Below, piece by piece: positions 38,236 to 46,497 of a stretch of DNA of 64,000 nucleotides. Every line of letters starts with the position of its first letter. Position 1 is the stretch's first letter. Under the pieces are notes generated by a model that made no database searches, was not told the origin of the DNA, and saw only the letters and a program-made list of their open reading frames with translations. Source of the DNA: Enterococcus lacertideformus (GTDB taxonomy: Bacteria > Bacillota > Bacilli > Lactobacillales > Enterococcaceae); NCBI GenBank assembly GCA_015680865.1, contig JADAKE010000005.1, positions 60,657 to 124,656 on the forward strand, in the 5' to 3' direction. Both the position numbers and the translations under genes were made by a program.

Positions 38236-39222
38236 CTACCTCTTTCCACTGAAAATCCGATCCAGCCATCTTGTTAATTGATACTTTTCATAAAGCTGTT
38301 CATTTAAGACTTGATAGTCTGATTCAATAAATTGCTGGGGAATAATGGGCTCTTCTCGATCCACTACACAAATATTATTTGGATGATAAAAATCATACTT
38401 CTTCACTTCCGGATTGGTAGTAATCAATTTTCTTTTCATTCCATGTGTTTCGATGGTACGCATGGTTAAGCCAGATTGATGGGCTAATTCAAGGTCTAAG
38501 ATGATCTTACTGTGGTCAGCGATCTCACTTACTTTTCTTTGAGGAAGTTGTTTATAGATAAATTCATTTCTTTTAGCCGATGCAAGTGTCTTTGTCCCAT
38601 ATTTGTAATAATAAAAGTGCCATATTGAAGGAAGATACAATTTAAAACAGTAGTTGTATTGTTCTTGTTCACAAACTTTTTTCACCTGATTAACAAATGA
38701 ATAACGCATACTATGACCAAAGCCAACAAAAGAAAAGAGATATCGCTCGTCTCTTTTCTTCCTTTCACCAGAATCTACATAAAATAGTGGTAAAAAATTT
38801 AATTCCGAGTAGGTTTTACAATCTTTTGAATCAAAGCTATAAAGCGCGTCAAAATAATTAAAATAATTTACGACCTGAGAAAAAGTGGCAACTGAATCCC
38901 ATAAATAAGCAAGTTTAGGAATATCACCTAACTGATTGGTTAATTTCATTATGAATTTTTCGGGAAATAAAACGGGATTGATCACAAAAAGATAGTCATA
39001 ATTTTCATTCGCTATATTTGTCAGCATCTGAGTTAAGTAGTTCTCTCTTAATACATTCAATTTCGTCGAAATTTTCATTTTCAAATGCGAATCAGATGCA
39101 ACGGCGTTATAGTAATTGACTTTTGCGCCTTTTTTCTCTAATTCTTTCGTAATTATCTGCGGGTAATCGTAAAATTTCCAAGCAATGAAAAGTATTTTTT
39201 TGTTTTTTAAGCTTTGCTCCAT
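38236..39222 (-). CDS. Capsule-locus glycosyltransferase-like protein (CgeB-like)
   Basis: About 328 residues. The start at 39222 is preferred because GAAGG precedes it; an ATG nine codons upstream overlaps the previous gene. Features are KKILFIAWKFYDYPQIITKE, YDYLFVINPVLFPEKF, LAYLWDSVATF, SFVGFGHSMRYSFVNQ and a C-terminal QSGLTMRTIETHGMKRKLIT resembling the CgeB/GT-B glycosyltransferase acceptor-donor cleft. I did not recognise a precise family member. The position between GT4 and GT2 genes of the capsule operon supports a sugar-transfer role. Confidence 0.7.
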   Translation of the reverse strand: MEQSLKNKKILFIAWKFYDYPQIITKELEKKGAKVNYYNAVASDSHLKMKISTKLNVLRENYLTQMLTNIANENYDYLFVINPVLFPEKFIMKLTNQLGDIPKLAYLWDSVATFSQVVNYFNYFDALYSFDSKDCKTYSELNFLPLFYVDSGERKKRDERYLFSFVGFGHSMRYSFVNQVKKVCEQEQYNYCFKLYLPSIWHFYYYKYGTKTLASAKRNEFIYKQLPQRKVSEIADHSKIILDLELAHQSGLTMRTIETHGMKRKLITTNPEVKKYDFYHPNNICVVDREEPIIPQQFIESDYQVLNEQLYEKYQLTRWLDRIFSGKR

Positions 39223-39241
39223 ACGGTGCCTTCTTTCAACC

Positions 39242-40363
39242 TTATCCATGGTAATATTTGGTGATTTCTTGAATCATTTGTTTTAATGAATACTGTTTTT
39301 GATAAAGTTCAATGATCTGTTTTGTCTCACCAGTTTTTTCATCATTGAGTATTTCTTGAGCAAATTGTTGAGGATCCTGGGTATCCAATAAATACCCGCC
39401 ATTTATATTGCTAATAATCTCTTCCACACCTGTCACCTTTTTACCAATGATCGGTACACCAGCTCGGATCGCTTCAATTAACGAATAAGGCAACCCTTCG
39501 TATCTTGAAGTAATCAAATATTTGTCATATCCAGCAACAATTTTTTCACTGTCTGTTCTTTCTCCTAGTAGATGGACATTTTGAGTTAGTTTGTTTTTAG
39601 TTAAAAAAGAGTTGCCCTCTTGAAAAAGCGGACCATCACCAGCCCATACAAAATGATAGTTATCATCTTGTTGAATCACCTTTTTAGCAATCTCCATAAA
39701 TAAAAATGGATTTTTTTGAAAAGAAAGACGAGCATTATTTCCGATGACTATATTTGTTTCTTTTAATCCTAAAGATTCTTTTATTTCTTTCTTAGAAGGG
39801 AGTGCTATGTCAGGTAAACCGTTATGAATAACTGCAAATTTAGTCGAATGATCCAAATTTAGTTTTGTTGCCGCCATTTTCTCTTCTTCAGAAACATTAA
39901 ATGTTTTTTTGGTTGCATATCTACTCAATAAGCGTTCGACCCAAATAAAACAGATTTTTTTAGGCTGTTTAAATTCGGGTGATAAAAAAGAGTAGGCATG
40001 TGGCGTATAGAATATTTGTTCGATGTGATTCCTTTTTGCAGCTATTCGACCCAAATCCCCCGCTTTAGAACTGTGGCAATGAACAATATCTGGCTGAATG
40101 CTTTTGATTTGCTGATCCAAAAATTGATAAGTAGCGTAATCATTCTTTAAATGAATATTTCTGGCGAATGTTGGGCAAGGAATAAGTTTGGCTAACATCT
40201 GGAGCTGCTGATAGTTGCTAGAAAAACAACGATCCTTTTTTTGTGTGCCATGGATGAAATAGATTTTAAATTCTTTTTGATCTAAATGCTCGATCAGTTG
40301 TACGATATGTTTCCTTAATCCGCCTTCCATTGATTCGCTAATTAATAGAACCTTTTTTTTCAT
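39242..40363 (-). CDS. Glycosyltransferase family 4 (GT-B)
   Basis: About 373 residues beginning MKKKVLLISESMEGGLRKHI, the GT4 N-terminal strand and glycine loop. It continues with QPDIVHCHSSKAGDLGRIAA, FYTPHAYSFLSPEF, VIGNNARLSFQKNPFLFMEI and the donor-binding SRYEGLPYSLIEAIRAGVPI (E-x7-E). Such enzymes add a galactose, glucose or related residue to the lipid-linked intermediate. It follows the priming transferase CpsE almost immediately. The chosen ATG at 40363 has a rather distant AAGGAG, so an earlier start overlapping cpsE is possible. Confidence 0.88.
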   Translation of the reverse strand: MKKKVLLISESMEGGLRKHIVQLIEHLDQKEFKIYFIHGTQKKDRCFSSNYQQLQMLAKLIPCPTFARNIHLKNDYATYQFLDQQIKSIQPDIVHCHSSKAGDLGRIAAKRNHIEQIFYTPHAYSFLSPEFKQPKKICFIWVERLLSRYATKKTFNVSEEEKMAATKLNLDHSTKFAVIHNGLPDIALPSKKEIKESLGLKETNIVIGNNARLSFQKNPFLFMEIAKKVIQQDDNYHFVWAGDGPLFQEGNSFLTKNKLTQNVHLLGERTDSEKIVAGYDKYLITSRYEGLPYSLIEAIRAGVPIIGKKVTGVEEIISNINGGYLLDTQDPQQFAQEILNDEKTGETKQIIELYQKQYSLKQMIQEITKYYHG

Positions 40364-40370
40364 TTGTAGT

Positions 40371-41063
40371 TCAACACGCTCCTTCTGGATGCAAAATAAT
40401 GAAAATGGTTCGATATATGATCTTGCAATCAATACAAAAGTTCCTCTTTTCGATATATTCTAAATCTAAAGACACCATCTCAGAAAAGCCGACATTACTA
40501 CGCCCACTAATTTGCCATAATCCTGTACATCCTGGTTTAACTAATAATCGTTGCTCATCATATTTCGTATATTGAGCAATCTCTCGTAGTAGAGGTGGGC
40601 GAGGACCAACTAAACTCATGTCTCCTTTTAAAACATTCCACAATTGAGGTAACTCATCTAGGCTTGTTTTACGGATGAACTTACCAAACTTCGTTACTCG
40701 AGGATCTTCTTTCATCTTAAACATGGCACCTTCTACTTCATTTTTATCAAGCAATGTTGGCAATTTTTTCTCAGCATCCACACACATCGAGCGAATTTTG
40801 TATATTTTAAATAATTGTTTATCCTTTCCTACACGTTCTTGTGAAAAAAAGATCTGCTGTCCCGGTTCCTCAAGGTAAATTCTACAAGCGACCCATAGTA
40901 AGAGTGGTGATAAAACGATTAGTCCAATGAAACTAAGAACAATATCGACTATTCTTTTAGTGATCTCATAATATTTTTTACGCTTTAACCTCACTTGATA
41001 AAATGGAATTTTCATACTAAGATCTCTTGGTAATTCTTTAGTTGCTTCCATATTCTCACTCAT
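40371..41063 (-). CDS. cpsE: Undecaprenyl-phosphate sugar phosphotransferase (capsule priming enzyme)
   Basis: About 230 residues of the polyprenol phosphate hexose-1-phosphate transferase family. One membrane-embedded helix near the start (KRIVDIVLSFIGLIVLSPLL) is followed by FKIYKIRSMCVDAEK, IRKTSLDELPQLWNVLKGDM (catalytic Asp-Glu), SLVGPRPPLLRE and KPGCTGLWQISGR. It starts repeat-unit synthesis by moving a sugar-1-phosphate onto undecaprenyl phosphate. The short, N-terminally reduced form is common in streptococcal and enterococcal loci. The ATG at 41063 has GGTGG upstream. Confidence 0.92.
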   Translation of the reverse strand: MSENMEATKELPRDLSMKIPFYQVRLKRKKYYEITKRIVDIVLSFIGLIVLSPLLLWVACRIYLEEPGQQIFFSQERVGKDKQLFKIYKIRSMCVDAEKKLPTLLDKNEVEGAMFKMKEDPRVTKFGKFIRKTSLDELPQLWNVLKGDMSLVGPRPPLLREIAQYTKYDEQRLLVKPGCTGLWQISGRSNVGFSEMVSLDLEYIEKRNFCIDCKIIYRTIFIILHPEGAC

Positions 41064-41093
41064 CGCTTGTCCACCTTTCTTAAATGAGTTCAT

Positions 41094-41861
41094 TTAACCA
41101 AATAAATGAAGTAAGTTATTTTTTACTTTTTTATAAGCTTGCTGCTCAATTTTATTGTTATATAGGATATCCATGGGCATTTTTTTCAGCAGATTGACTT
41201 TTTCTTCACCAAAATCTTTTTGAATCATGGAATATGCTTCTTTTAAATAGAAATTTCTCTTTTCTAAACTATGAGCATCCGAAGCAATCATCTGAATTAG
41301 ATTTGCCTGAATCATTTTTTTAGCCGTTTTTTGTATTTTTCGTCCAAATATTCCCACAATGCTTGGAGCTGTGCCTTGTGTCATTGCTCCCATCTCTAAA
41401 AATGGTAGGAGTTGATTAGGATCATTTATAAAAACCTTGTTTCTTTCTGGATGAACGATAATTGGCACATATCCTTGGGTCACTAATCGAAACAAAAGTT
41501 TTTTTGCATAAAGAGGCACATCATTTGTTGGAAACTCAATCAAAAGAAAACTATTTTTTTTACCAAAACAAACAATTTCTTTCTTTTCTATTTCCTCCAT
41601 CAATTTACCTGTAATACGATTTTCTTGCCCAACTAATAGTTTTAGATCAATTTTTCTTCTATCTAGTTCTGATTGTAAATGTGAAACTTCTTTTTTTACT
41701 TTCATTGCTGGATTAACAAAACGACCATTATTATGATGTGGTGTGCACATCAAATGGGTAACCCCTTGATTACTAGCTTCAATCGCTATTTCGAGACTTT
41801 CTTCTAAATTTTTTGGGCCATCATCCACGCCAGGTAAAATATGGCAATGTAAATCAATCAT
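41094..41861 (-). CDS. cpsB: CpsB/CapC-type tyrosine-protein phosphatase (PHP family)
   Basis: The 255-residue PHP-fold protein begins MIDLHCHILPGVDDGPKN, with further metal ligands in MCTPHHNNG, GQENRITG (normally GQExR), IIVHPERN and IASDAHS. It dephosphorylates the tyrosine cluster of the CpsD kinase, and cycling of this state controls capsule chain length and export. It overlaps the membrane-protein gene upstream by four bases. Motifs look complete. Confidence 0.92.
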   Translation of the reverse strand: MIDLHCHILPGVDDGPKNLEESLEIAIEASNQGVTHLMCTPHHNNGRFVNPAMKVKKEVSHLQSELDRRKIDLKLLVGQENRITGKLMEEIEKKEIVCFGKKNSFLLIEFPTNDVPLYAKKLLFRLVTQGYVPIIVHPERNKVFINDPNQLLPFLEMGAMTQGTAPSIVGIFGRKIQKTAKKMIQANLIQMIASDAHSLEKRNFYLKEAYSMIQKDFGEEKVNLLKKMPMDILYNNKIEQQAYKKVKNNLLHLFG

Positions 41862-42714
41862 TTATTCTTCCTGCCTTTATTAATCATTACTGTTCTCTTG
41901 CTTTCACTGATCACATAACAAATGACTGCTAAACCTACCAAACCGAAGCCTGTATAAATAAATGACAGATCGAAAGACACTAGATATTGCCGCACAAAGC
42001 GATAGATGCTTTCAGTTAAAATCCCTATTCGATCAATCATGCCACTAAAATAAAACCAAGTAGGAAATACTAAAAATGAGGCACCTGCTCCTAAAAATAT
42101 AAAAGCAGCAAAACGAAATTTTTTATGGGTCCAATCAATTGTATGGAGCAATAGGCTGAACAATAGAATAAAAATGATACTACTTCCGATAATCAGCTGA
42201 TTCAAAAAAGACTTAAACTGCAGGACTTTATTCACATAATTTGCTAAATAAGGTATTTCTATCAAGTTTTTGATGGTAGTTATCGAAGAATCAGCAATTT
42301 TATTTAAGATTTGATCGTTGTTCTTATCAATCACAATATTTTTTTCTTGAATGTAGTGAATCAAGCGTTGTTGGATTTTTTCTTTCAGTTCTTTCTGTCC
42401 AACTAAAGAAAAATCTTTCTTCTTGTAAAGATTTTCAACATATTTTTCAATATTTTTTTCAACAAATGTCAGAGGAACAATATCCGCTAACTGATTTGCT
42501 GGGACATTGCTTCCTCGACCAATATCTTGGATTTTTTCATTGATTTCTTGATGGACAATTTTGGTATATTGCGAATCTTCCATTTGCCGACTCATAAAAT
42601 GAGAATTTACTAATGTTAACCTGATACAACCGAGTGCTAGTAGAACGAAACAGGCAACAGAACAGATATACGTTAAAAACAAGCGCGCTGTTTTTTTCCT
42701 AAACCTTTTTTCAT
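41858..42714 (-). pseudogene. Capsule-locus membrane protein of unknown function, frameshift at start
   Basis: The main frame has a first membrane helix (TYICSVACFVLLALGCIRL), an extracytoplasmic region rich in charged residues (~residues 30-160), then three more hydrophobic segments. No family was recognised. The only start with a ribosome binding site (AAAGGA, eight bases) is ATG 42714, which is in another frame. It reads Met-Lys-Lys and then leaves the main frame at a six-A run (42711-42706). Seven A would give MKKRFRKKTARLFLTYICSV, a normal positively charged start before a membrane helix. So one A is probably missing. Otherwise translation would have to start at TTG 42682. It sits between the sortase gene and cpsB and overlaps cpsB by four bases. 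Confidence 0.65.
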
Positions 42715-42730
42715 GACTAAAATCCTTTGT

Positions 42731-43414
42731 TTATTTATTTTCATTGATTTTGGGACCTGCATTTAATTTTGCGGTCACAAATAATCGCTGATCCGTTAAT
42801 CCGATACTATCAATGGGATAACAGGTATAAAGTAGTAATTCAGACGTATTTCTTTGTCGAATCTTGTGCATGATTTGTGTATCTTGCTTATTCGCTATCC
42901 TTGTTTCTTCAACTACATACTGATACTGACCATAATTCGTTTGAATATTTATTGTGTCTTGTGGCTTGATATTAATCAGTTTGCCGAATGAATCACTGTT
43001 ATGCCCACCAATCAAAGTGGTCCCTAACTCTCCTGGAAAAATAGACCCCATGTATTGGCCTGCCCCATTTCTTAAAATCGTTGCCGAATCGCCAAAATAT
43101 AAAGGAGCCTTCAGTTGAATCGCTGGGACAGTAATTTCTCCATATAACTGTCCATATTGAGGAAATTGGATCTTACTAGAGGCGATTTCGTTTTCACCTT
43201 CAGACGCTAATTGTTTCATTGGTATTGTTTCAAATTTCTCTTTAAACGTAGGTGCTTCCGTTAATAGTAAAGTTTGAATCGAGGAAGTAACAAAGTGGAT
43301 CACAGGTTGACCAATCACATAAATCAACGAATAATTGAGTACTAAAAAGACAAAAGCGATCAGACAGCTATTGACTATTCTTTTTACTCGACCTTTGTTT
43401 CGTCTTTTAATCAC
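42731..43414 (-). CDS. Sortase family transpeptidase within the capsule locus
   Basis: About 227 residues from a GTG at 43414 (GGTGG nine bases upstream). An N-terminal membrane anchor (SCLIAFVFLVLNYSLIYVIG) is followed by the sortase beta-barrel with ITVPAIQLKAPLYFGDS, the catalytic histidine in TLIGGHNSDSFGKL, and the catalytic cysteine in LLLYTCYP with the downstream arginine in DQRLFVTA. There is a single N-terminal anchor and no C-terminal one, so class A/D-like rather than pilin class C. Sortases join LPXTG-type proteins to peptidoglycan. The gene overlaps a secreted protein with a sorting-signal-like tail, a probable dedicated substrate. Confidence 0.88.
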   Translation of the reverse strand: MIKRRNKGRVKRIVNSCLIAFVFLVLNYSLIYVIGQPVIHFVTSSIQTLLLTEAPTFKEKFETIPMKQLASEGENEIASSKIQFPQYGQLYGEITVPAIQLKAPLYFGDSATILRNGAGQYMGSIFPGELGTTLIGGHNSDSFGKLINIKPQDTINIQTNYGQYQYVVEETRIANKQDTQIMHKIRQRNTSELLLYTCYPIDSIGLTDQRLFVTAKLNAGPKINENK

Positions 43415-43981
43415 TTCGGCGAGCCACCCAATACGCACCACCAGCAAACATCAATACCGCAGCAATCGCTACATAACTTGATGTATAATTAGCTCCTGTC
43501 TGTTTAATTTCTTCTTCTGTTGTGTAAATCGGTGTTCCAGAAGCGTCAACAATTGAAACGCCATCTCGGTAAAAAGTCACTCTCAAATTTAAGATTTCGC
43601 AAATTTTTAAAACAATATCTTTTAATTGTTCAATCACTGGACGTGGCAAAGCTTTAATCAAATTTTTTAATGTATGAATAGATTGGACATCAACATTTTG
43701 AGAGTTATCTAAAATTAATTGTCGTGCTTCTCTTAGATAGTTTGCTACTTTCAACGCATTCTCATCCGATACTTGATGCACTTTCAAATAATTTTCTGCT
43801 TTTGTTGTATCCGTCACATCAAAGTCATATCTCTTCCCTTTCACAGTGACACCAGTATATAGTTCTGTTAAAATGTCTCTTTCTGACTTAGTGATTGCCC
43901 CTTGTGTTTCAGCTTGAACAGCCATAGGCAATAACAAACAATTGCAGCCAGGGTAACCCAAGTCCTTCTTAATGTATTCAT
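43407..43981 (-). pseudogene. Secreted protein with sortase-signal-like C-terminus, frameshifted in signal peptide
   Basis: ATG 43981 (AAAGGTGG nine bases upstream) starts a signal peptide MNTLRRTWVTLAAIV. The body is one base out of frame and reads LLPMAVQAETQGAITKSERD from about 43930. Adding one T in TTTGTTATTG would join them as a normal Ala-x-Ala signal cleaved at VQA. The body (~150 residues) is helical and charged, then ends EEEIKQTGAN, a hydrophobic segment (YVAIAAVLMFAGGAYWV) and ARRSD. This looks like a sortase signal with IKQTG in place of LPXTG. It overlaps the sortase gene start. The protein family was not recognised. Confidence 0.7.
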
Positions 43982-44131
43982 ATCTATTTTCCACCTTTCA
44001 TTTCTCAATCCTTTAACTAGGGTTGCTTATGTACTTTTATTCTACTGATGACCAGCTTTTTTATTTTTCTTGTTTTTTAGTTCTAAAAACGTTTCATTAA
44101 AAAAATAAAAAATCCTTTTTTCTTGCTCCAT

Positions 44132-44181
44132 AAAAATACCTACAGAAATTTCTTTTAAAAGAAGTTTCTGTAGGTATTTTT
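44132..44181 (-). terminator. Terminator inside the capsule locus, after cpsD
   Basis: AAAAATACCTACAGAAA and TTTCTGTAGGTATTTTT form a 17-base stem, with an inner TTCTTTT-AAAAGAA helix and A/T tails on both sides. It lies 30 bases after cpsD, so cpsC-cpsD can be transcribed separately from the sortase-to-flippase genes. Confidence 0.85.
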
Positions 44182-44211
44182 TAGATAGATTTATTTATAT
44201 GTTGTCCGTTT

Positions 44212-44910
44212 TTATGAACCATAATAATAATAACTCTGATTTTCATCTTCTTTAGAAGCATTGTAGACTACTCCTAAAACATTCGCATTCACTAATTCAA
44301 GTAGATGTTTTGCTGTTTGAAAATTAGTTTTCTTTGTTAGCTTTTCACTTACTACCATGACTGTTGCATCCACTTTCGAAGCTAAGATTTGCGCATCTGT
44401 CACAGCGGTCAATGGTGGTGTATCAAATATAATGGTCTCATAACTATTTTTCAATTCACTGATTACGTCTTCTAAACGTTCAGACCCCAACAATTCTGCT
44501 GGATTAGGTGGCTTGGGACCACTTGTCATAACAGAAAGATTTTTTTCTAAACTATCTTGGATACATTCTTTTGCAGCAATATTCGTACCTAACAATGTAC
44601 TTAACCCTACTTGCTTTTCTAAGGAAAAAATTTTATCTAAAGTCGGTTTACGCATATCGGCATCTATAATCAATACTTTTTGTCCAAAATTCGCATAAAC
44701 GACAGCTAGATTTGCTGCAGTTGTTGATTTTCCTTCCCCCACTCCTGGAGAAGTAACCACTAAAGTTTGTAATTTTTTTCCATATGGAAAACTATATTGT
44801 ATATTGGTCCGAATTGTTCGATAGCGTTCTGTAATTGGTGAAGTTTTATCGGCGATGGAAATCAATTTTTTTCTACTACTCGCATTTCTTGATCTTCTTG
44901 TTTTTCTCAT
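44212..44910 (-). CDS. cpsD: Capsule tyrosine autokinase (CpsD/Wze)
   Basis: A 232-residue BY-kinase with Walker A SPGVGEGKSTTAANL, Walker A' VLIIDADMRKP, Walker B TIIFDTPP and a C-terminal tyrosine cluster QSYYYYG. It phosphorylates itself when bound to the cytoplasmic tail of CpsC. CpsB reverses this to control polysaccharide length and attachment. cpsC precedes it by 11 bases. Confidence 0.94.
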   Translation of the reverse strand: MRKTRRSRNASSRKKLISIADKTSPITERYRTIRTNIQYSFPYGKKLQTLVVTSPGVGEGKSTTAANLAVVYANFGQKVLIIDADMRKPTLDKIFSLEKQVGLSTLLGTNIAAKECIQDSLEKNLSVMTSGPKPPNPAELLGSERLEDVISELKNSYETIIFDTPPLTAVTDAQILASKVDATVMVVSEKLTKKTNFQTAKHLLELVNANVLGVVYNASKEDENQSYYYYGS

Positions 44911-44921
44911 TCATAACATCC

Positions 44922-45626
44922 TTATTTTTTTCGGCTTGTTTTCTTCTCTTTGTCTCCCATATAGGGAATGCTCCCTAAAACGACCATCTCAAACTCGTTT
45001 TGAATCGTCGCGCTGTCACTAATAGTTCGATCCATAAACTCTAAAATCAGTAATAGCATGAAACCAATAAATAAACCTACGATAAGTCCTTTTGCTAAAA
45101 CTATTTTTTTGTGTGGTTCCGTTGGTGTATTACTAAGAGTCGCTTTAGAAATAATGGAAATACGATCAATATTTAGCAAATTTTTTGCATTCTTCTGGAA
45201 TTTTTCGGCAGTTAAATTAGCGATATATTGCGCTAGTTTAGGATCTGGATCTGTTGCAACGATCGAAAACATTTGGGAATTTTCCTTTTGTTTAATGCTT
45301 ATAAGGCTCCGAAGTTGAGTAACCGAAAGATGAACACCAAAAGTTTTCTCTAAGTCTTGAGATACTTCACTCATGATCAAATCACCAGTGATAATATCTT
45401 TGTAAGTCGTAATCATTTGTAAATTGCTGTTGACGTCGTTGATATCTGCTGTTTCATTTTTTGGTAGGGTCACAATCAATTGCGCCTGTGACTCATACTT
45501 TGGAACTAAGACGAACGCAATTAAACACATGGATATGAGTAATCCCAATAAAGCTGAAAGGAAAATAACAAATTTTCTTTTTTTTACGATACGCCAAAAT
45601 TTTTCTATATTTACTGTTTGCTCCAT
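44922..45626 (-). CDS. cpsC: Capsule chain-length regulator/kinase activator (CpsC/Wzd)
   Basis: The 234-residue Wzz-type protein has an N-terminal membrane helix (KRKFVIFLSALLGLLISMCL), an extracytoplasmic helical domain (LIVTLPKNETADINDVNSNL ... MFSIVATDPDPKLAQYIANL) and a second membrane helix (VLAKGLIVGLFIGFMLLLIL) after the conserved proline-containing PTEPHKK. It ends with a basic cytosolic tail that activates CpsD. It is the first gene of the capsule operon. Confidence 0.93.
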   Translation of the reverse strand: MEQTVNIEKFWRIVKKRKFVIFLSALLGLLISMCLIAFVLVPKYESQAQLIVTLPKNETADINDVNSNLQMITTYKDIITGDLIMSEVSQDLEKTFGVHLSVTQLRSLISIKQKENSQMFSIVATDPDPKLAQYIANLTAEKFQKNAKNLLNIDRISIISKATLSNTPTEPHKKIVLAKGLIVGLFIGFMLLLILEFMDRTISDSATIQNEFEMVVLGSIPYMGDKEKKTSRKK

Positions 45627-45753
45627 CCTTATTTCTGATTCTCCCTAAATAAAATTATTTGAAAAAATTGAAGTACAGATCCCTCAACCATCCTTTTGTT
45701 TTCATTGAGTAAGTCTAGTTTCTACGTATTTCATCATCGTACTGTTTTTTTTC

Positions 45754-46197
45754 TTAATCCACTTTGCTGAAATTATTCTTTTCATCATCGGTTATATATT
45801 TGATAACAGTATATTTATTTAGTGAATCAGGTTTATCAAAAGATAAAATCAAATCAAAGTCTGATTCTTTTCCTTCATAACTGTACTTACCATAGATTTC
45901 TTTCACATTCTTATATTCTTTTTCTTTTGTTTTTACTGTTTTTAAATCAGCAGTTGATAATGTTTCTTTGATAAATTTCAATTTTGTTTTGTCCAATTTG
46001 TTTCGTTTAGCTATTGTTTCTTCTGCAATTTTTGTTAATTGTTTTAATTGCGTGTCTTGTTTGTCTGCCCAAGTAACCTCACTACTTGTTTGAGTGGGTT
46101 TATTTGTTGATTCTGTCGTTGAATTATTGGTTGTTTTCCCTGCAGAGCAACCTGCCAATGCAAGAACCATCATACTTAGTAACATTATTTTTTTCAT
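45754..46197 (-). CDS. Small lipoprotein of unknown function
   Basis: The 147-residue protein begins MKKIMLLSMMVLALAGCSAG with a clear lipobox (LAGC), followed by a Thr/Ser/Asn-rich linker and a charged ~100-residue domain. No family was recognised. GGAGAGA lies upstream of the start. It ends about 130 bases before cpsC and may be transcribed into the capsule operon or alone; no terminator was found between them. Confidence 0.75.
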   Translation of the reverse strand: MKKIMLLSMMVLALAGCSAGKTTNNSTTESTNKPTQTSSEVTWADKQDTQLKQLTKIAEETIAKRNKLDKTKLKFIKETLSTADLKTVKTKEKEYKNVKEIYGKYSYEGKESDFDLILSFDKPDSLNKYTVIKYITDDEKNNFSKVD

Positions 46198-46497
46198 CTA
46201 TTCATCTCTCCTTATACATCTTCATCACTTTTGTCAATTTTATTTAAAAATAAAATTTAGTTAGCTCTATTTAGTATAGTATTTTTCTTCATAATACTTT
46301 CCTGATTTTTTTATAGAAAAACGCTCAAAAAATAATAATAAAAAAAATCTCGATAAAAATTATTTATAGAATAACTATGGTTGTCTTTGTTTCTATTTAT
46401 TGATACCGTTTAATGAATCAAATAAATAGTTTTTTTCTTCATAATAATAGCTTTTGCTAAGATAAAGATAATTAGACCTTGTTTAGGAGGATTTAAA
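46198..46497. other. AT-rich divergent intergenic region
   Basis: 300 bases separate the divergent lipoprotein and Mga-like genes. Long A and T runs are present. An AGGAGG site precedes the Mga-like gene, and a TTGACA-like -35 (reverse strand, about 46238) lies before the lipoprotein gene with a short spacer to TATAAG. No gene was seen. Confidence 0.5.
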
